Assembly: GCF_002188635.1 (NCBI RefSeq)
Contig: NZ_NINX01000050.1
Location: 62,001-126,000 of the forward strand
Length of the DNA stretch: 64,000 nucleotides
From: Pigmentiphaga sp. NML030171
GTDB taxonomy: Bacteria > Pseudomonadota > Gammaproteobacteria > Burkholderiales > Burkholderiaceae_B
Reading direction: 5' to 3'
Numbering within the stretch: the stretch's first letter is position 1; each line of letters starts with the position of its first letter. A model generated the notes under the pieces. The model worked only from the letters and a program-made list of their open reading frames with translations. It was not told where the DNA came from and made no database searches. Shown here piece after piece: positions 26,234 through 35,729 of the stretch. The position numbers were made by a program, and so were the translations under genes.

Positions 26234-28081
26234 ATGAGATCCTGTCTGCTGGCCCTGTGCTGGCTGTTCGTCCTGGCCGGGCCGGCGCGCGCGGACGAAC
26301 GCATCCTCGAATTCTTCAGCGACATCAAGGTCGAGCGCAGCGGCGACCTCCTGGTGACCGAGAACCTGCGCGTACGCTCCGAAGGCAAGCAGATCAAGTA
26401 CGGATTGCAGCGGGATTTCGCGCGCTTGTACCGGCGCGCCGATGGCAGCCGCGCGGCCGCCGGGCTGGACGTCGTCTCGGTGCGGCGCGACGGCCGGGCC
26501 GAACCGTTCGTTTCGTCGCGCCTGCGGGACGGCGTGCGGATCTCCACCGGCCGTCCGGACGTGGTGTTCCGTCCCGGCGAATACCAGTACACCCTGGTGT
26601 ATCGCGTCACGCGGCAGTTGCAGGCGGCCGGCGCCGAGGACAGGCTGGCCTGGGACGTGACGGGCACGGATTGGTCCCTGCCCATCGACCGGGTGCGCGT
26701 GCGGGTCGTGCTGCCGTCGGACGAACCGGTCCGGCAGGCCGCGGTGGCCGGCGGCGCCGGCGCGCCGGGGCGGGTGCAGGAAAAGGAGGCCGGACGCGTG
26801 GTGTTCGTCTCCACGCGCGTGCTGGAGCCAGGCCAGAACATGACGGTCGAACTCGGTTGGCCGGCGGGCGAGGTGCGGCGGCCTGGGCCGCTCAAGGCCT
26901 GGTGGTACGGTGTGCAGGACCACGCCGAGTTCTGGGTCGCCGGCGTCGGGCTCGCGCTGCTGCTGCTTTATTACCTGGCCGCCGCCACGCAGGCGTGGCG
27001 GCTGGGGCGGCATGACAGGACGCCGCAGGCCGATCCGCCGGAAGGCCTGTCCGCGCCCGCGCTGCGCTACGTATACCGCAAGGGCTATGACCGCTGGGCC
27101 TTCCTGTCCGGCATGATGGAATTGCTGGCCCGCCGTTCGGTGCAGGTGCTGGAGCGGGCGGACGGACGCTATCTCGAGCGCCTTCCCAACCAGACCGGCA
27201 GCGATGCGCGCCACGATCCGCTGCTCAACGCCATGCTGGGCCGTTTTTTCGCGGGCGGCCGCACCCTGCTGCGCCTGGACGGACTGTACCGGCGCTGCTA
27301 CGACGAAGCGCAAGGCGGCCAGCGTGAATGGCTGGACGAGGCCTATGCCCGCTCGCTGTTCGTGGTCTACGGCGATCGCGCGCGCAAGGGGGCCTATCTC
27401 TGGATCGCCATGACGGTGGCCCTGGTCGGACTCGCCATCGTCCGCGAGGGCAATCCGCTGTCGTGGGCCGCCTGGGGCATCCTGCTGCCGCTGCCCGCGG
27501 TGCCGGCCTGGTTCGCGGTCTATGCGCAGTGGCGGGCCGGGGCGACCAGCCTGGCGAGCCGCACGGTGCTGAGCGTGCTGGGACTGCTGTGCCTGGCGGG
27601 CGGGCTCGCGGTGCTGGCCACGCACGTGGAGTCGGCCAGGCTGCTGCTGATCGGGCTGGCGCCGCTGGCCTCGCTGGTGCTGGTGTGCGCGGGCTTTCTC
27701 GGCCTGCGCGGCTATACCGCGCAAGGGCGGGCCCTGCGGGCCCGGATAGACGGCTTCCGCAGGTTCCTCGCCCGTCCGCCGGTCCTTGCGCCGGCCGATG
27801 CGGAAAGCGCGCTCGCCCGCTACGAACGTTACCTGCCGCATGCGCTGGCCCTGGGCGTGGATCGCCGCTGGGCGGCCGCGCATGCGGCGCAGGCGCGAAG
27901 CGCGGCCTCTGCCGCGCGGGTAGACATGCAGGCCCGCTATGGCGGCCTCCACGACCCGCTGGCCCGGCCGCGCGCGGTGATGCGCACGCTGGACCGCTGG
28001 GCCGCCAAGGCCTCGCCGGTTCGCGCCCCGCGCACCGCGCGCGGCGGGGATGCGGAAGAGGCCGGCGAAGGCCGGCGGTAA
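26234..28081 (+). CDS. DUF2207 domain membrane protein
   Basis: This 615-residue predicted membrane protein begins with a signal peptide (MRSCLLALCWLFVLAGPARA). A long extracytoplasmic domain follows, typical of DUF2207 (ERILEFFSDIKVERSGDLLVTE), then a transmembrane helix around residue 240 (GVGLALLLLYYLAA), a cytoplasmic stretch and further hydrophobic helices around residues 395-500. The start at ATG 26234 follows GAGG; an in-frame GTG at 26219 is the alternative. The function of the family is unknown. In many genomes such genes sit beside lemA, but no lemA is visible here. The next gene is map, 26 bases on. Confidence 0.83.
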   Translation: MRSCLLALCWLFVLAGPARADERILEFFSDIKVERSGDLLVTENLRVRSEGKQIKYGLQRDFARLYRRADGSRAAAGLDVVSVRRDGRAEPFVSSRLRDGVRISTGRPDVVFRPGEYQYTLVYRVTRQLQAAGAEDRLAWDVTGTDWSLPIDRVRVRVVLPSDEPVRQAAVAGGAGAPGRVQEKEAGRVVFVSTRVLEPGQNMTVELGWPAGEVRRPGPLKAWWYGVQDHAEFWVAGVGLALLLLYYLAAATQAWRLGRHDRTPQADPPEGLSAPALRYVYRKGYDRWAFLSGMMELLARRSVQVLERADGRYLERLPNQTGSDARHDPLLNAMLGRFFAGGRTLLRLDGLYRRCYDEAQGGQREWLDEAYARSLFVVYGDRARKGAYLWIAMTVALVGLAIVREGNPLSWAAWGILLPLPAVPAWFAVYAQWRAGATSLASRTVLSVLGLLCLAGGLAVLATHVESARLLLIGLAPLASLVLVCAGFLGLRGYTAQGRALRARIDGFRRFLARPPVLAPADAESALARYERYLPHALALGVDRRWAAAHAAQARSAASAARVDMQARYGGLHDPLARPRAVMRTLDRWAAKASPVRAPRTARGGDAEEAGEGRR

Positions 28082-28107
28082 AATCGGGCAAACACGGAGT
28101 TCCCCGC

Positions 28108-28875
28108 ATGGCAATCACCCTCAAGTCCCCGCAGGAAATCGAAGCGATGCGCGTGGCGGGCGGCATGGCGGCCGAGGTCCTGGAGATGATAGGCGAGTAT
28201 GTCCAGCCGGGCGTCTCGACCGAAGAACTCGACCGCCGCTGCTACGAATACATCACCCAGGTCCAGAAGGCCATTCCCGCCAACGTCGGCTACCACGGCT
28301 TTCCCAAGACGCTGTGCACGTCCATCAACGGCGTGGTCTGCCACGGCATACCCAAGCCCGAGGACGTGCTGCGCGACGGCGACATCATCAACATCGACGT
28401 CACCGTGATCCGGGACGGCTGGCACGGCGACACGAGCCGCATGTTCTACGCCGGCACGCCGTCGCCGGAGGCCGAGCGCCTGGTCAACGTCACGCTGGAA
28501 AGCATGCTGCGCGGCATCGCCGCGGTGCGGCCGGGCGCGACGCTGGGCGACGTGGGCGCGGCCATCCAGACCTATGCCGAAGATGCCGGGTTCTCGGTGG
28601 TGCGCGATTTCTGCGGGCACGGCATCGGCCGCAAGTACCACGAGGCGCCCCAGGTACTGCACTACGGCCGGCCGAACAGCGGCCTGCGCCTGAAGAAGGG
28701 GATGGTGTTCACCATCGAGCCCATGCTCAACGCCGGGCGCCACGAGGTACAGGTGCTGGACGACGACTGGACCGTGGTGACCGTGGACGGTTCGTGGTCC
28801 GCGCAGTGGGAGCACATGGTGGCCGTGACGGACGACGGCTACGATATCCTGACCGCCTGGCCGAACCGCCGCTGA
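28108..28875 (+). CDS. map: Type I methionine aminopeptidase
   Basis: This 255-residue cytoplasmic metalloprotease removes the N-terminal Met from new proteins. The metal ligands are in NIDVTV, DTSRMF, CGHGIGRKYHE, FTIEPML and WEHMVAVT. The start MAITLKSPQEIE has a GGAG ribosome site and the usual length. A zinc-finger N-terminal extension is absent, as expected for the bacterial type Ia enzyme. It stands between a DUF2207 gene and folC rather than beside rpsB. Confidence 0.95.
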   Translation: MAITLKSPQEIEAMRVAGGMAAEVLEMIGEYVQPGVSTEELDRRCYEYITQVQKAIPANVGYHGFPKTLCTSINGVVCHGIPKPEDVLRDGDIINIDVTVIRDGWHGDTSRMFYAGTPSPEAERLVNVTLESMLRGIAAVRPGATLGDVGAAIQTYAEDAGFSVVRDFCGHGIGRKYHEAPQVLHYGRPNSGLRLKKGMVFTIEPMLNAGRHEVQVLDDDWTVVTVDGSWSAQWEHMVAVTDDGYDILTAWPNRR

Positions 28876-28988
28876 GATTTCCGTTCTGTCCGTGGCCCGC
28901 AGCGCCGGGCCATGCCGTTCCCGCCGCCGCGTCCGTATCGGCGCGGCGCGTGTTTCCCAGTCATCCTCTTGTCCTGCCGGTCGTATCC

Positions 28989-30314
28989 ATGCCGTCTTCC
29001 GCTTCCGCTTCACGCCCCGACGCCCACAGCCCCCTGGCGCAGTGGCTGGCCTATCTCGAATCCATCCACAGCCGGCCGATAGACATGGGCCTGGACCGCG
29101 TGCGCGAGGTGGCCGGGCGCCTGGGGCTGGCCCTGGATGCGGTCACCATCGTGGTGGGGGGCACCAACGGCAAGGGCTCGACCTGCGCCATGCTCGAGGC
29201 CATGCTGCTGAGCGCCGGGTACAAGGTCGGGCTCTACACCTCGCCGCACCTGCTGGATTTCAACGAACGGGCGCGCGTGAACGGCGAACCCGCCAGCGAC
29301 GCCGCGCTGACCGAGCAGTTCGCCGCCGTGGACGCGGCCCGTGGCGATACGTCGCTGACTTATTTCGAACTGACCACGCTCGCCATCCTGCGTCTGTTCG
29401 CGCAGTCGGGGCTGGACGCGGTCATCCTGGAAGTCGGGCTGGGCGGCCGCCTGGACGCGGTCAACATCGTCGACGCGGACTGCGCCATCGTGACGAGCGT
29501 CGACCTGGACCATGTCGAGTGGCTGGGCGACGACCGCGAGAAGATCGGCTGGGAGAAAGCCCACATCTACCGCCCCGGCAAGCCCGCCATCTGCGCCGAT
29601 CCCATGCCGCCGCAATCGCTGGTGGACTACGCCGGGAGCATAGGCGCCGACCTCTGGCGCTTCGGGCGCGACTACAACTACGCGGGCGACAAGCAGCAAT
29701 GGAACTATGGCGGCCGCCACCAGCGCCGCAACGCGCTGGCCTATCCGGCGCTGCGCGGCGCCAACCAGTTGCTGAACGCTTCGGCGGCGCTGGCCGCGCT
29801 CGAGGCCCTGCACGACCGGCTGCCGGTGCCCCAGCAGGCGGTGCGGCTGGGCCTGTTGCAGGTGCAATTGCCCGGCCGCTTCCAGATCCTGCCCGGGCAG
29901 CCCACGGTGATCCTGGACGTGGCGCACAACCCCCACGCCGCCGCCGTGCTGGCCGACAACCTCGACAACATGGGGTTTTATCCGTACACCTATGCGGTGT
30001 TCGGGATGCTGGGCGACAAGGACATCGACGGTGTCATCGCCAAGCTGGGCGACCGCGTCGACCATTGGTATTGCGCCGGCCTGCCCGGGCCGCGCGGGCT
30101 GGGCGGCGAGGAGCTGGCCGCGCGCCTGCGGGCCCGAGGCGTCAAGGAAGACAAGGACTCGTCGATCCAGGCCTACGCCGACCCCGCCGCGGCCTATGCG
30201 GCGGCGCGGGAAAGGATGGGCGAGGGTGATAGAATCCTGGTCTTCGGATCTTTCCTTACCGTGGCAGGCGTGTTGGCGTCGATGCGTGCGGCCAGGCCCG
30301 CCCGCGCGGTCTGA
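28989..30314 (+). CDS. folC: Folylpolyglutamate synthase / dihydrofolate synthase
   Basis: This 441-residue Mur-ligase-type enzyme adds glutamate to dihydropteroate and folates using ATP. The P-loop is VVGGTNGKGSTCAMLE. The folate-binding loop is YTSPHLLDFNERARVNG, and the ligase middle domain carries LEVGLGGRLDAVN. The C-terminal domain includes ILDVAHNPHAA. Its ribosome site is weak, so the exact start (28989) is less sure than the family. It begins the common betaproteobacterial order folC - SPOR - cvpA - purF. Confidence 0.94.
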   Translation: MPSSASASRPDAHSPLAQWLAYLESIHSRPIDMGLDRVREVAGRLGLALDAVTIVVGGTNGKGSTCAMLEAMLLSAGYKVGLYTSPHLLDFNERARVNGEPASDAALTEQFAAVDAARGDTSLTYFELTTLAILRLFAQSGLDAVILEVGLGGRLDAVNIVDADCAIVTSVDLDHVEWLGDDREKIGWEKAHIYRPGKPAICADPMPPQSLVDYAGSIGADLWRFGRDYNYAGDKQQWNYGGRHQRRNALAYPALRGANQLLNASAALAALEALHDRLPVPQQAVRLGLLQVQLPGRFQILPGQPTVILDVAHNPHAAAVLADNLDNMGFYPYTYAVFGMLGDKDIDGVIAKLGDRVDHWYCAGLPGPRGLGGEELAARLRARGVKEDKDSSIQAYADPAAAYAAARERMGEGDRILVFGSFLTVAGVLASMRAARPARAV

Positions 30315-30320
30315 GCCGGA

Positions 30321-30340
30321 GCCCCCTCAGGGGGCGGCGC
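30321..30340 (+). repeat. Partial copy of intergenic repeat (hairpin module)
   Basis: A GCCCCC-TCA-GGGGGC hairpin followed by GGCGC lies seven bases after the folC stop. It matches the first module of repeat copy B at 33218-33238 except for one base in the loop, but the 37-nt stem-loop is missing. Confidence 0.55.
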
Positions 30341-30374
30341 AAGACCCTGCCGCCCGTTTCAGCCGGACGTATCA

Positions 30375-31163
30375 ATGGGATTGCTCGAGCGCAAGAAGAA
30401 GGCGGCCACGACCACGGCCAAATCCAGCCGCGCCGGCTATGCAGCCGGGGCCGATTCGCAGGATCCCGCCCAGGAAGCGCGCCGCCGCGCCAGGCGCCGC
30501 CTGGTAGGCGCCATCGCCCTGGTCCTGGCGGCGGTCGTCGTGCTGCCCATGGTGCTCGATTCCGAGCCGCCCATGCTGCCGGACGACATCCCCATCCAGA
30601 TTCCCGACCGCAACCTGGCCACGCCCGAACCGGTGGCCAAGGCGCCGGCACCCGAGGCGCCCGCCGCGCCGCCTCCGGCCGAGACGCCCGCGCCGCAGCC
30701 CAAGCCGGAGCCCGCGGCGCCCCCCGCGCCCAAGCCGGAGCCTCCGAAGCCCGAGGCGCCCAAGCCCGAGCCGGCGAAGCCGCTGGCCCAGCCCGAACCT
30801 CCCAAGCCCGCGCCGCCCAAGCCGGCGCCCAGCGACACGGCCCGCGCCGATGCCGCGCGCGCCGAGGCTGCCCGGGCCCGCGCCTTGCTGGAAGGCGGCA
30901 CGTCCGCCCCGGCGGCGCCCAAGCCCGACAGCAAGGGCAGTTTCGCGGTGCAGATCGCGGCGTTTTCCACCGAGGAGCGCGCCAACGACATGCGCGACCG
31001 GCTCAGCGCCGCAGGCATCAAGAGTTTCACCGAGCGCGTGAAGACCGGCAAGGGCGACGTGTTCCGCGTCCGGGTCGGTCCCTTCGCCTCGCGCGAGGCG
31101 GCCGATGCCGCCCGGGCGCGTGTCAGCTCGGCCGGTTTCAGTAGTTCCATCGTGCCGCTGTGA
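30375..31163 (+). CDS. dedD: SPOR-domain inner-membrane protein (DedD-like)
   Basis: This 262-residue protein has a short basic cytoplasmic N-terminus, one transmembrane helix at about residues 41-59 (LVGAIALVLAAVVVLPMVL), and a long Pro/Ala/Lys-rich linker with repeated KPEPP and KPEAPKPE-type units. A C-terminal SPOR domain (about residues 190-262, starting SFAVQIAAFSTEERA) follows. SPOR domains bind denuded septal glycan strands, so a role in cell division is expected. DedD is a name by analogy with the gammaproteobacterial gene in the same folC-dedD-cvpA-purF order. It overlaps cvpA by the stop/start GTGA. Confidence 0.87.
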   Translation: MGLLERKKKAATTTAKSSRAGYAAGADSQDPAQEARRRARRRLVGAIALVLAAVVVLPMVLDSEPPMLPDDIPIQIPDRNLATPEPVAKAPAPEAPAAPPPAETPAPQPKPEPAAPPAPKPEPPKPEAPKPEPAKPLAQPEPPKPAPPKPAPSDTARADAARAEAARARALLEGGTSAPAAPKPDSKGSFAVQIAAFSTEERANDMRDRLSAAGIKSFTERVKTGKGDVFRVRVGPFASREAADAARARVSSAGFSSSIVPL

Positions 31164-31648
31164 CCAGTTTCGACTACGGCGTCCTGCTGATCCTGGGCGC
31201 GTCGGTGGTGATCGGCCTGTTCCGCGGCCTGGTGAAGGAAGTCCTGTCGTTGATCGCCTATGTCGCCGCATTCGTGGTGGCGGTGCGCTACGGACCGCTG
31301 GCCTACGAGTGGCTGGCGGCGTATATCGAGAATTCGGGCCTGCGCGCGATCGTGGCCTACGCGGGCGTGTTCATTGCCGTGCTGCTGGCGGTAGGCCTGG
31401 TCAACGTGGCGCTGGGGCTGCTGCTCAAGGCCACCGGCTTGTCGCTGGCCGATCGCGGCCTGGGTGCCGTGTTCGGCCTGGTGCGCGGCGTGGTCATCGT
31501 GATGGTCCTGGTGGTGGCGGCGGGATTCACGCCCTTGCCCAAGGAGCCGTGGTGGACCGGAGCCGTCCTGTCTCCCTATGCGGAAGAGGGCGTGCGGGCG
31601 GTCAAGCCGTATGTGCCGGAACAGTTCGCGGACTGGATCCGCTATTAA
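31160..31648 (+). CDS. cvpA: CvpA family membrane protein
   Basis: This 162-residue protein has four predicted membrane helices, starting with FDYGVLLILGASVVIGLFRG. It belongs to the CvpA family, named for colicin V production in Escherichia coli. It starts at GTG, overlapping the SPOR gene stop, and lies 29 bases upstream of purF, the classical order. Its biochemical role is not settled; envelope homeostasis has been proposed. Confidence 0.92.
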   Translation: MTSFDYGVLLILGASVVIGLFRGLVKEVLSLIAYVAAFVVAVRYGPLAYEWLAAYIENSGLRAIVAYAGVFIAVLLAVGLVNVALGLLLKATGLSLADRGLGAVFGLVRGVVIVMVLVVAAGFTPLPKEPWWTGAVLSPYAEEGVRAVKPYVPEQFADWIRY

Positions 31649-31677
31649 GAAGTTTGTGCTGCTGATAAGAGGCTCTC

Positions 31678-33198
31678 ATGTGTGGAATCGTCGGTGTCGT
31701 CTCGCACGCGCCGGTTAATCAGTTGCTCTACGACAGTCTGCTGCTGCTGCAGCATCGCGGTCAGGATGCGGCGGGCATCGCCACGTCCCAGGGCAATACC
31801 TTCAATATGTACAAGGCGCATGGCCTGGTCCGCGACGTCTTCCGTACGCGCAACATGCGTTCGCTGCCCGGAAACTCGGGCATCGGCCAGGTCCGCTACC
31901 CGACCGCCGGTTCCAGCTCCAGCGCGGAAGAAGCCCAGCCGTTCTACGTCAACGCGCCGTTCGGCATCACCTTCGCCCACAACGGCAACCTGACCAACTG
32001 GGAGTCGCTGCGCGAGGAACTGTTCCGCGTCGACCGCCGCCACATGAACACCAATTCCGATTCGGAAGTGCTGCTCAATGTGCTGGCGCACGAGCTGCAG
32101 CGCGCCTCGAACGGCGTGTCGCTGGACGAGGACGCCATCTTCCGGGCCGTGTCGGCGGTGCACAAGCGCGTGCGCGGCGCCTATGCGGTGGTGGCCGAGA
32201 TCGCCGGCTACGGCATGCTGGCCTTCCGCGACCCCTACGGCATCCGGCCCCTGTGCCTGGGCAAGGTCGAGACCGAGGGCGGCGTCGAGTGGATGGTGGC
32301 CTCGGAGTCGGTCACGCTCGAAGGCATGGGCTTCAAGTTCGAGCGCGACGTGGCGCCCGGCGAAGCCGTGTTCATCGACCTGAACGGCCGCTTTACCTCG
32401 CGCCAGTGCGCGGACAACCCGCAACTGAGCCCCTGCATCTTCGAATACGTCTATTTCGCGCGGCCCGATTCGCTGATGGACGGCGTGTCGGTATACAGCG
32501 CGCGCCTGCGCATGGGCGAATACCTGGCGGACAAGGTTGCCCGCAACTTGCGCCTGGGCGACGTCGACGTGGTGATGCCGATTCCCGACTCGGCCCGGCC
32601 GGCGGCGATGCAGCTGGCCGCGCGGCTGAACCTGGACTACCGCGAGGGGTTCATCAAGAACCGCTATGTCGGCCGTACCTTCATCATGCCCGGCCAGGCG
32701 GTGCGCAAGAAGTCCGTGCGCCAGAAGCTCAACGCCATGAGCGAGGAGTTCAAGGGCAAGAACGTGCTGATCGTGGACGACTCCATCGTCCGCGGCACCA
32801 CCAGCGGCGAGATCGTCGAGATGGCCCGCGCGGCGGGGGCCAACAAGGTGTTCTTCGCGTCGGCGGCGCCTCCGGTGCGCTTCCCGAACGTGTACGGCAT
32901 CGACATGCCCACCCGCAGCGAACTGATCGCCCATGGCCGCTCCGACGAGGAGATCGCCCGGGTGATCGGCGCCGACGCGCTGATCTACCAGGACCTGGCC
33001 GCCATGCGCCAGGCAGTCAGCGACATGAATCCGGCGCTGACCCAGTTCGAGTCGTCGTGCTTCGACGGGCATTACGTGACGGGCGACGTGACGCCGGAGT
33101 ACCTGGACCACATCGAGCGCATGCGCAAGAGCCGTGGCGAGGAAAGCGGGGCCGGCGGCCTGCGCGTCAACATGGGCTCCGCCGCGAACGAAATGTGA
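31678..33198 (+). CDS. purF: Amidophosphoribosyltransferase
   Basis: This 506-residue enzyme makes 5-phosphoribosylamine from PRPP and glutamine, the first step of purine synthesis. The nucleophilic Cys2 follows the initiator Met directly (MCGIVGVVS), so there is no propeptide. The N-terminal glutaminase domain has RYPTAGSS and HNGNLTNW. The PRPP loop in the C-terminal domain is [16 protein letters not shown]. It is followed by repeat copy B and a strong terminator, so it closes the folC-dedD-cvpA-purF unit. Confidence 0.97.
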   Translation: MCGIVGVVSHAPVNQLLYDSLLLLQHRGQDAAGIATSQGNTFNMYKAHGLVRDVFRTRNMRSLPGNSGIGQVRYPTAGSSSSAEEAQPFYVNAPFGITFAHNGNLTNWESLREELFRVDRRHMNTNSDSEVLLNVLAHELQRASNGVSLDEDAIFRAVSAVHKRVRGAYAVVAEIAGYGMLAFRDPYGIRPLCLGKVETEGGVEWMVASESVTLEGMGFKFERDVAPGEAVFIDLNGRFTSRQCADNPQLSPCIFEYVYFARPDSLMDGVSVYSARLRMGEYLADKVARNLRLGDVDVVMPIPDSARPAAMQLAARLNLDYREGFIKNRYVGRTFIMPGQAVRKKSVRQKLNAMSEEFKGKNVLIVDDSIVRGTTSGEIVEMARAAGANKVFFASAAPPVRFPNVYGIDMPTRSELIAHGRSDEEIARVIGADALIYQDLAAMRQAVSDMNPALTQFESSCFDGHYVTGDVTPEYLDHIERMRKSRGEESGAGGLRVNMGSAANEM

Positions 33199-33203
33199 CC
33201 CCA

Positions 33204-33274
33204 CCCCCCTACGCCCGCCCCCTCAAGGGGGCGGCGCTGGCGGACCGGCAAAGCCGGATCCGCGGCGCCCTGGG
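33204..33274 (+). repeat. Dispersed intergenic stem-loop repeat, copy B
   Basis: Layout: C-tract with TACGC, a GCCCCC/GGGGGC hairpin, then a 37-nt stem-loop (33233-33269) with outer arms GGCGC/GCGCC, inner GCGGA/TCCGC and core CCGGC-AAA-GCCGG, then CTGGG. It starts five bases after the purF stop codon and precedes the terminator. The two outer-stem differences from copy A are compensated. Confidence 0.8.
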
Positions 33275-33282
33275 CCGATATG

Positions 33283-33311
33283 AGCGGAGGTTTTTGCCTC
33301 CGCTTTTTTTT
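33283..33311 (+). terminator. Rho-independent terminator after purF
   Basis: The stem AGCGGAGG / CCTCCGCT (33283-33304) with a 6-base loop is followed by seven T. It is the strongest canonical terminator in the window and ends the folC-purF transcript. The remaining 170 bases up to cysI are AT-richer than their surroundings and contain two CCGGTC hexamers 17 bases apart, which may belong to the cysI promoter region. Confidence 0.85.
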
Positions 33312-33481
33312 AGATCTTTTTCTGTATATGCACATTACGAACCGGTCGTTTTATTCATAAGCCGGTCTTTGTAAGCTGCAAGCCTGGGTGCGCGCCCGCG
33401 CGGGATACGCATGCCCGCTCCGGCCCGAAGCGTCGGCGCGCTCCGCCCATCGCCAATCGGCCACATCTAGAGGCTTGCTGC

Positions 33482-35215
33482 ATGTACCAGTATCAACCCG
33501 TCGATCAGTTGCTGGTCGATCAACGCGTCGCCCAGTTCCGTGACCAGACGCGGCGTTTCCTGAACGGGCAACTCAGCGAAGACGACTTTCGCACGCTGCG
33601 CCTGCAGAACGGCCTGTATATCCAGCGCCACGCGCCCATGCTGCGGATCGCCGTGCCCTACGGCATGCTGGCCTCGCGCCAGCTCCGCACGCTGGCATAC
33701 ATCGCACGCAAGTGGGACCGCGGCTACGGGCATTTCAGCACCCGGCAGAACATGCAGTTCAACTGGCCCAAGCTGGAAGACGTGCCCGACATCCTGGCCG
33801 AACTGGCCAAGGTGCAGATGCACTCGATCCAGACCAGCGGCAACGACATCCGCAACACGACCACGGACCAGTTCGCCGGCGTCGCGCCGGACGAGATCGT
33901 CAATCCCCTGGTCTGGTGCGAACTGATCCGGCAGTGGTCCACCTTCCATCCCGAGTTCGCGTTCCTGCCCCGCAAGTTCAAGATCGCGGTCAGCGGCGCG
34001 GTCACCGACCGGGCCGCGGTGGGCGTGCACGACATCGGCCTGCAGGCGGTCGAGCAGGACGGCGAGATCGGTTTTCGCGTCTGGGCGGGCGGCGGCCTGG
34101 GGCGCACGCCGCTGGTGGGGCAACTGATCAACCCGTACGTGCCCTGGCAGCACCTTCTGACCTATCTGCAGGCCATCCTGCGGGTCTACAACCTGCATGG
34201 CCGGCGCGACAACAAGTTCAAGGCGCGCATCAAGATCCTGGTCAAGGAATTGACGCCGCAGGTGTTCGCCGAAGAGGTCGAACGCGAATGGCAGCATCTG
34301 AAGGACGGCCCGGAGACGGTCACCGCCGAGCGGATCCAGGCCATCGCCGAGCGCTTCACGGCGACGCCTTATGCCGCCGACCCGGGCCCGGACACGTCGG
34401 CCCAGCACGCCGGCAATGACCCGCGCTTCGCGCGCTGGCTGCGGCGCAATACCCATCACCACAAGGTCCACGGCTATGCCGCCGTGACGCTGTCGCTCAA
34501 GCGCACGGGCGTGCCGCCGGGCGACATCACCGCCGACCAGATGGACGCGGTGGCCGACCTGGCCGACCGCTACAGCTTCGGCGAGATGCGCGTCTCGCAC
34601 GAGCAGAACCTGGTGTTCACCGACGTGGCGCGAAGCCAGCTCTACGAACTGTGGAAGGAGCTCGACCAACTGGGCCTGGCCACGCCCAACATCGGTTTCC
34701 TGACCAACATCATCGCCTGCCCGGGCGGCGACTTCTGTGCGCTGGCCAACGCGGTGTCGATACCGGTGGCCGAGGCGATCCAGCGCCGCTTCGACGACCT
34801 CGACTACCTGCACGAGATCGGCGAACTGGACCTGAACATCTCCGGCTGCATCAATTCCTGCGGGCATCACCACGTGGGCCACATCGGCATCCTGGGCGTG
34901 GACAAGGCCGGCGAGGAGTGGTACCAGGTCACGCTGGGCGGCCGCCAGAGCGGGGCCGCCAAGCCGCTGCCGGACATCGAATCCATGCGGGGCGCCGGCG
35001 CGGCGATCGGCCGCGTCATCGGCCCGTCGTTCGCGCGCGAGGAAGTGGCCGACGTGGTCGCCACGCTGGTGGAGACCTACATCGACCTGCGCGACAGCGA
35101 CGCCGAGCGCTTCATCGACGTGGTCGAGCGCGTGGGCATCGATCCCTTCAAGACCCGCGTCTACGCCGAGCGCCAGCAGGCCAAGGCGGCCCAGGTGGAG
35201 GCCGCTCATGTCTGA
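33482..35215 (+). CDS. cysI: Assimilatory sulfite reductase haemoprotein (nitrite/sulfite reductase)
   Basis: This 577-residue sirohaem/[4Fe-4S] enzyme reduces sulfite to sulfide for cysteine synthesis. The two ferrodoxin-like halves are visible, and the cluster cysteines lie in CPGGDFC and SGCINSCGHHH. An arginine-rich sirohaem region includes STRQNMQFNWP. It is followed by a DUF934 gene (8-base overlap) and cobA, which supplies sirohaem precursor, so sulfite rather than nitrite is the likely substrate. A GAGG ribosome site lies before the ATG. No flavoprotein partner (cysJ) is in the window. Confidence 0.9.
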   Translation: MYQYQPVDQLLVDQRVAQFRDQTRRFLNGQLSEDDFRTLRLQNGLYIQRHAPMLRIAVPYGMLASRQLRTLAYIARKWDRGYGHFSTRQNMQFNWPKLEDVPDILAELAKVQMHSIQTSGNDIRNTTTDQFAGVAPDEIVNPLVWCELIRQWSTFHPEFAFLPRKFKIAVSGAVTDRAAVGVHDIGLQAVEQDGEIGFRVWAGGGLGRTPLVGQLINPYVPWQHLLTYLQAILRVYNLHGRRDNKFKARIKILVKELTPQVFAEEVEREWQHLKDGPETVTAERIQAIAERFTATPYAADPGPDTSAQHAGNDPRFARWLRRNTHHHKVHGYAAVTLSLKRTGVPPGDITADQMDAVADLADRYSFGEMRVSHEQNLVFTDVARSQLYELWKELDQLGLATPNIGFLTNIIACPGGDFCALANAVSIPVAEAIQRRFDDLDYLHEIGELDLNISGCINSCGHHHVGHIGILGVDKAGEEWYQVTLGGRQSGAAKPLPDIESMRGAGAAIGRVIGPSFAREEVADVVATLVETYIDLRDSDAERFIDVVERVGIDPFKTRVYAERQQAKAAQVEAAHV

Positions 35216-35726
35216 GTCGCAGCAAGCCGCCACGCTGATCCGGCACCGCAACCTGGAGGTCGACACCTGGAAGCGTTTCGAGCCCACCGAGACCCGGCCG
35301 CTGCCGGCCGATGACGAGGACTGGCTCGTGCCGCTGTCCGTGTGGCGGTCGGCGCGCGCCGAGCTGCGCGGACGCCGCCGGCCCGTGGGGGTGCTGCTGG
35401 GGCCCGCCGACGATCCCGCCGAGCTGGCCGAGGAGGGCAGGATAGACCCGACCGGACTGGCGCTGATCGCGGTCGATTTTCCCATCTACACCGATGGCCG
35501 GGGCTATTCCATCGCCTACCTGCTGCGTACGCGGCTGGGCTGGCAGGGGGAGCTGCGAGCCGTGGGCGACGTGATGATAGACACCGTCCACTACCAGGCC
35601 CGCTCGGGTTTCGACAGCTTCGCGATCAAGCCCGGCCACGATCCCGAGCAGGCCCTGCGGGCTTTCGGCACCTTCACGGCCGCCTACCAGCAAAGCTATC
35701 CGGTTCCCGCCGCGCGGCAGGGTTGA
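35208..35726 (+). CDS. DUF934 protein, sulfur assimilation
   Basis: This 172-residue protein belongs to DUF934, a family almost always encoded next to cysI in proteobacteria that lack CysJ. It has been suggested to help electron delivery to CysI, but no activity is established. Visible family blocks are LPADDEDWLVPL and AVDFPIYTDGRGYSIAYLLR, with GDVMIDTVHYQARSGFD. Its start overlaps the end of cysI, which indicates translational coupling, and cobA follows after three bases. Confidence 0.88.
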   Translation: MSESQQAATLIRHRNLEVDTWKRFEPTETRPLPADDEDWLVPLSVWRSARAELRGRRRPVGVLLGPADDPAELAEEGRIDPTGLALIAVDFPIYTDGRGYSIAYLLRTRLGWQGELRAVGDVMIDTVHYQARSGFDSFAIKPGHDPEQALRAFGTFTAAYQQSYPVPAARQG

Positions 35727-35729
35727 TCC

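Noticed and set aside
30690-30830. Repeated Pro/Lys/Glu codons resembling a tandem DNA repeat
   Set aside because: They encode the low-complexity linker of the SPOR-domain protein, common in this family; no CRISPR-like or mobile structure is present.
31645-33204. Long open frames on the strand opposite purF and many other genes
   Set aside because: Such frames are expected in GC-rich DNA. They lack family motifs and ribosome sites, and the true genes on the other strand are unambiguous.
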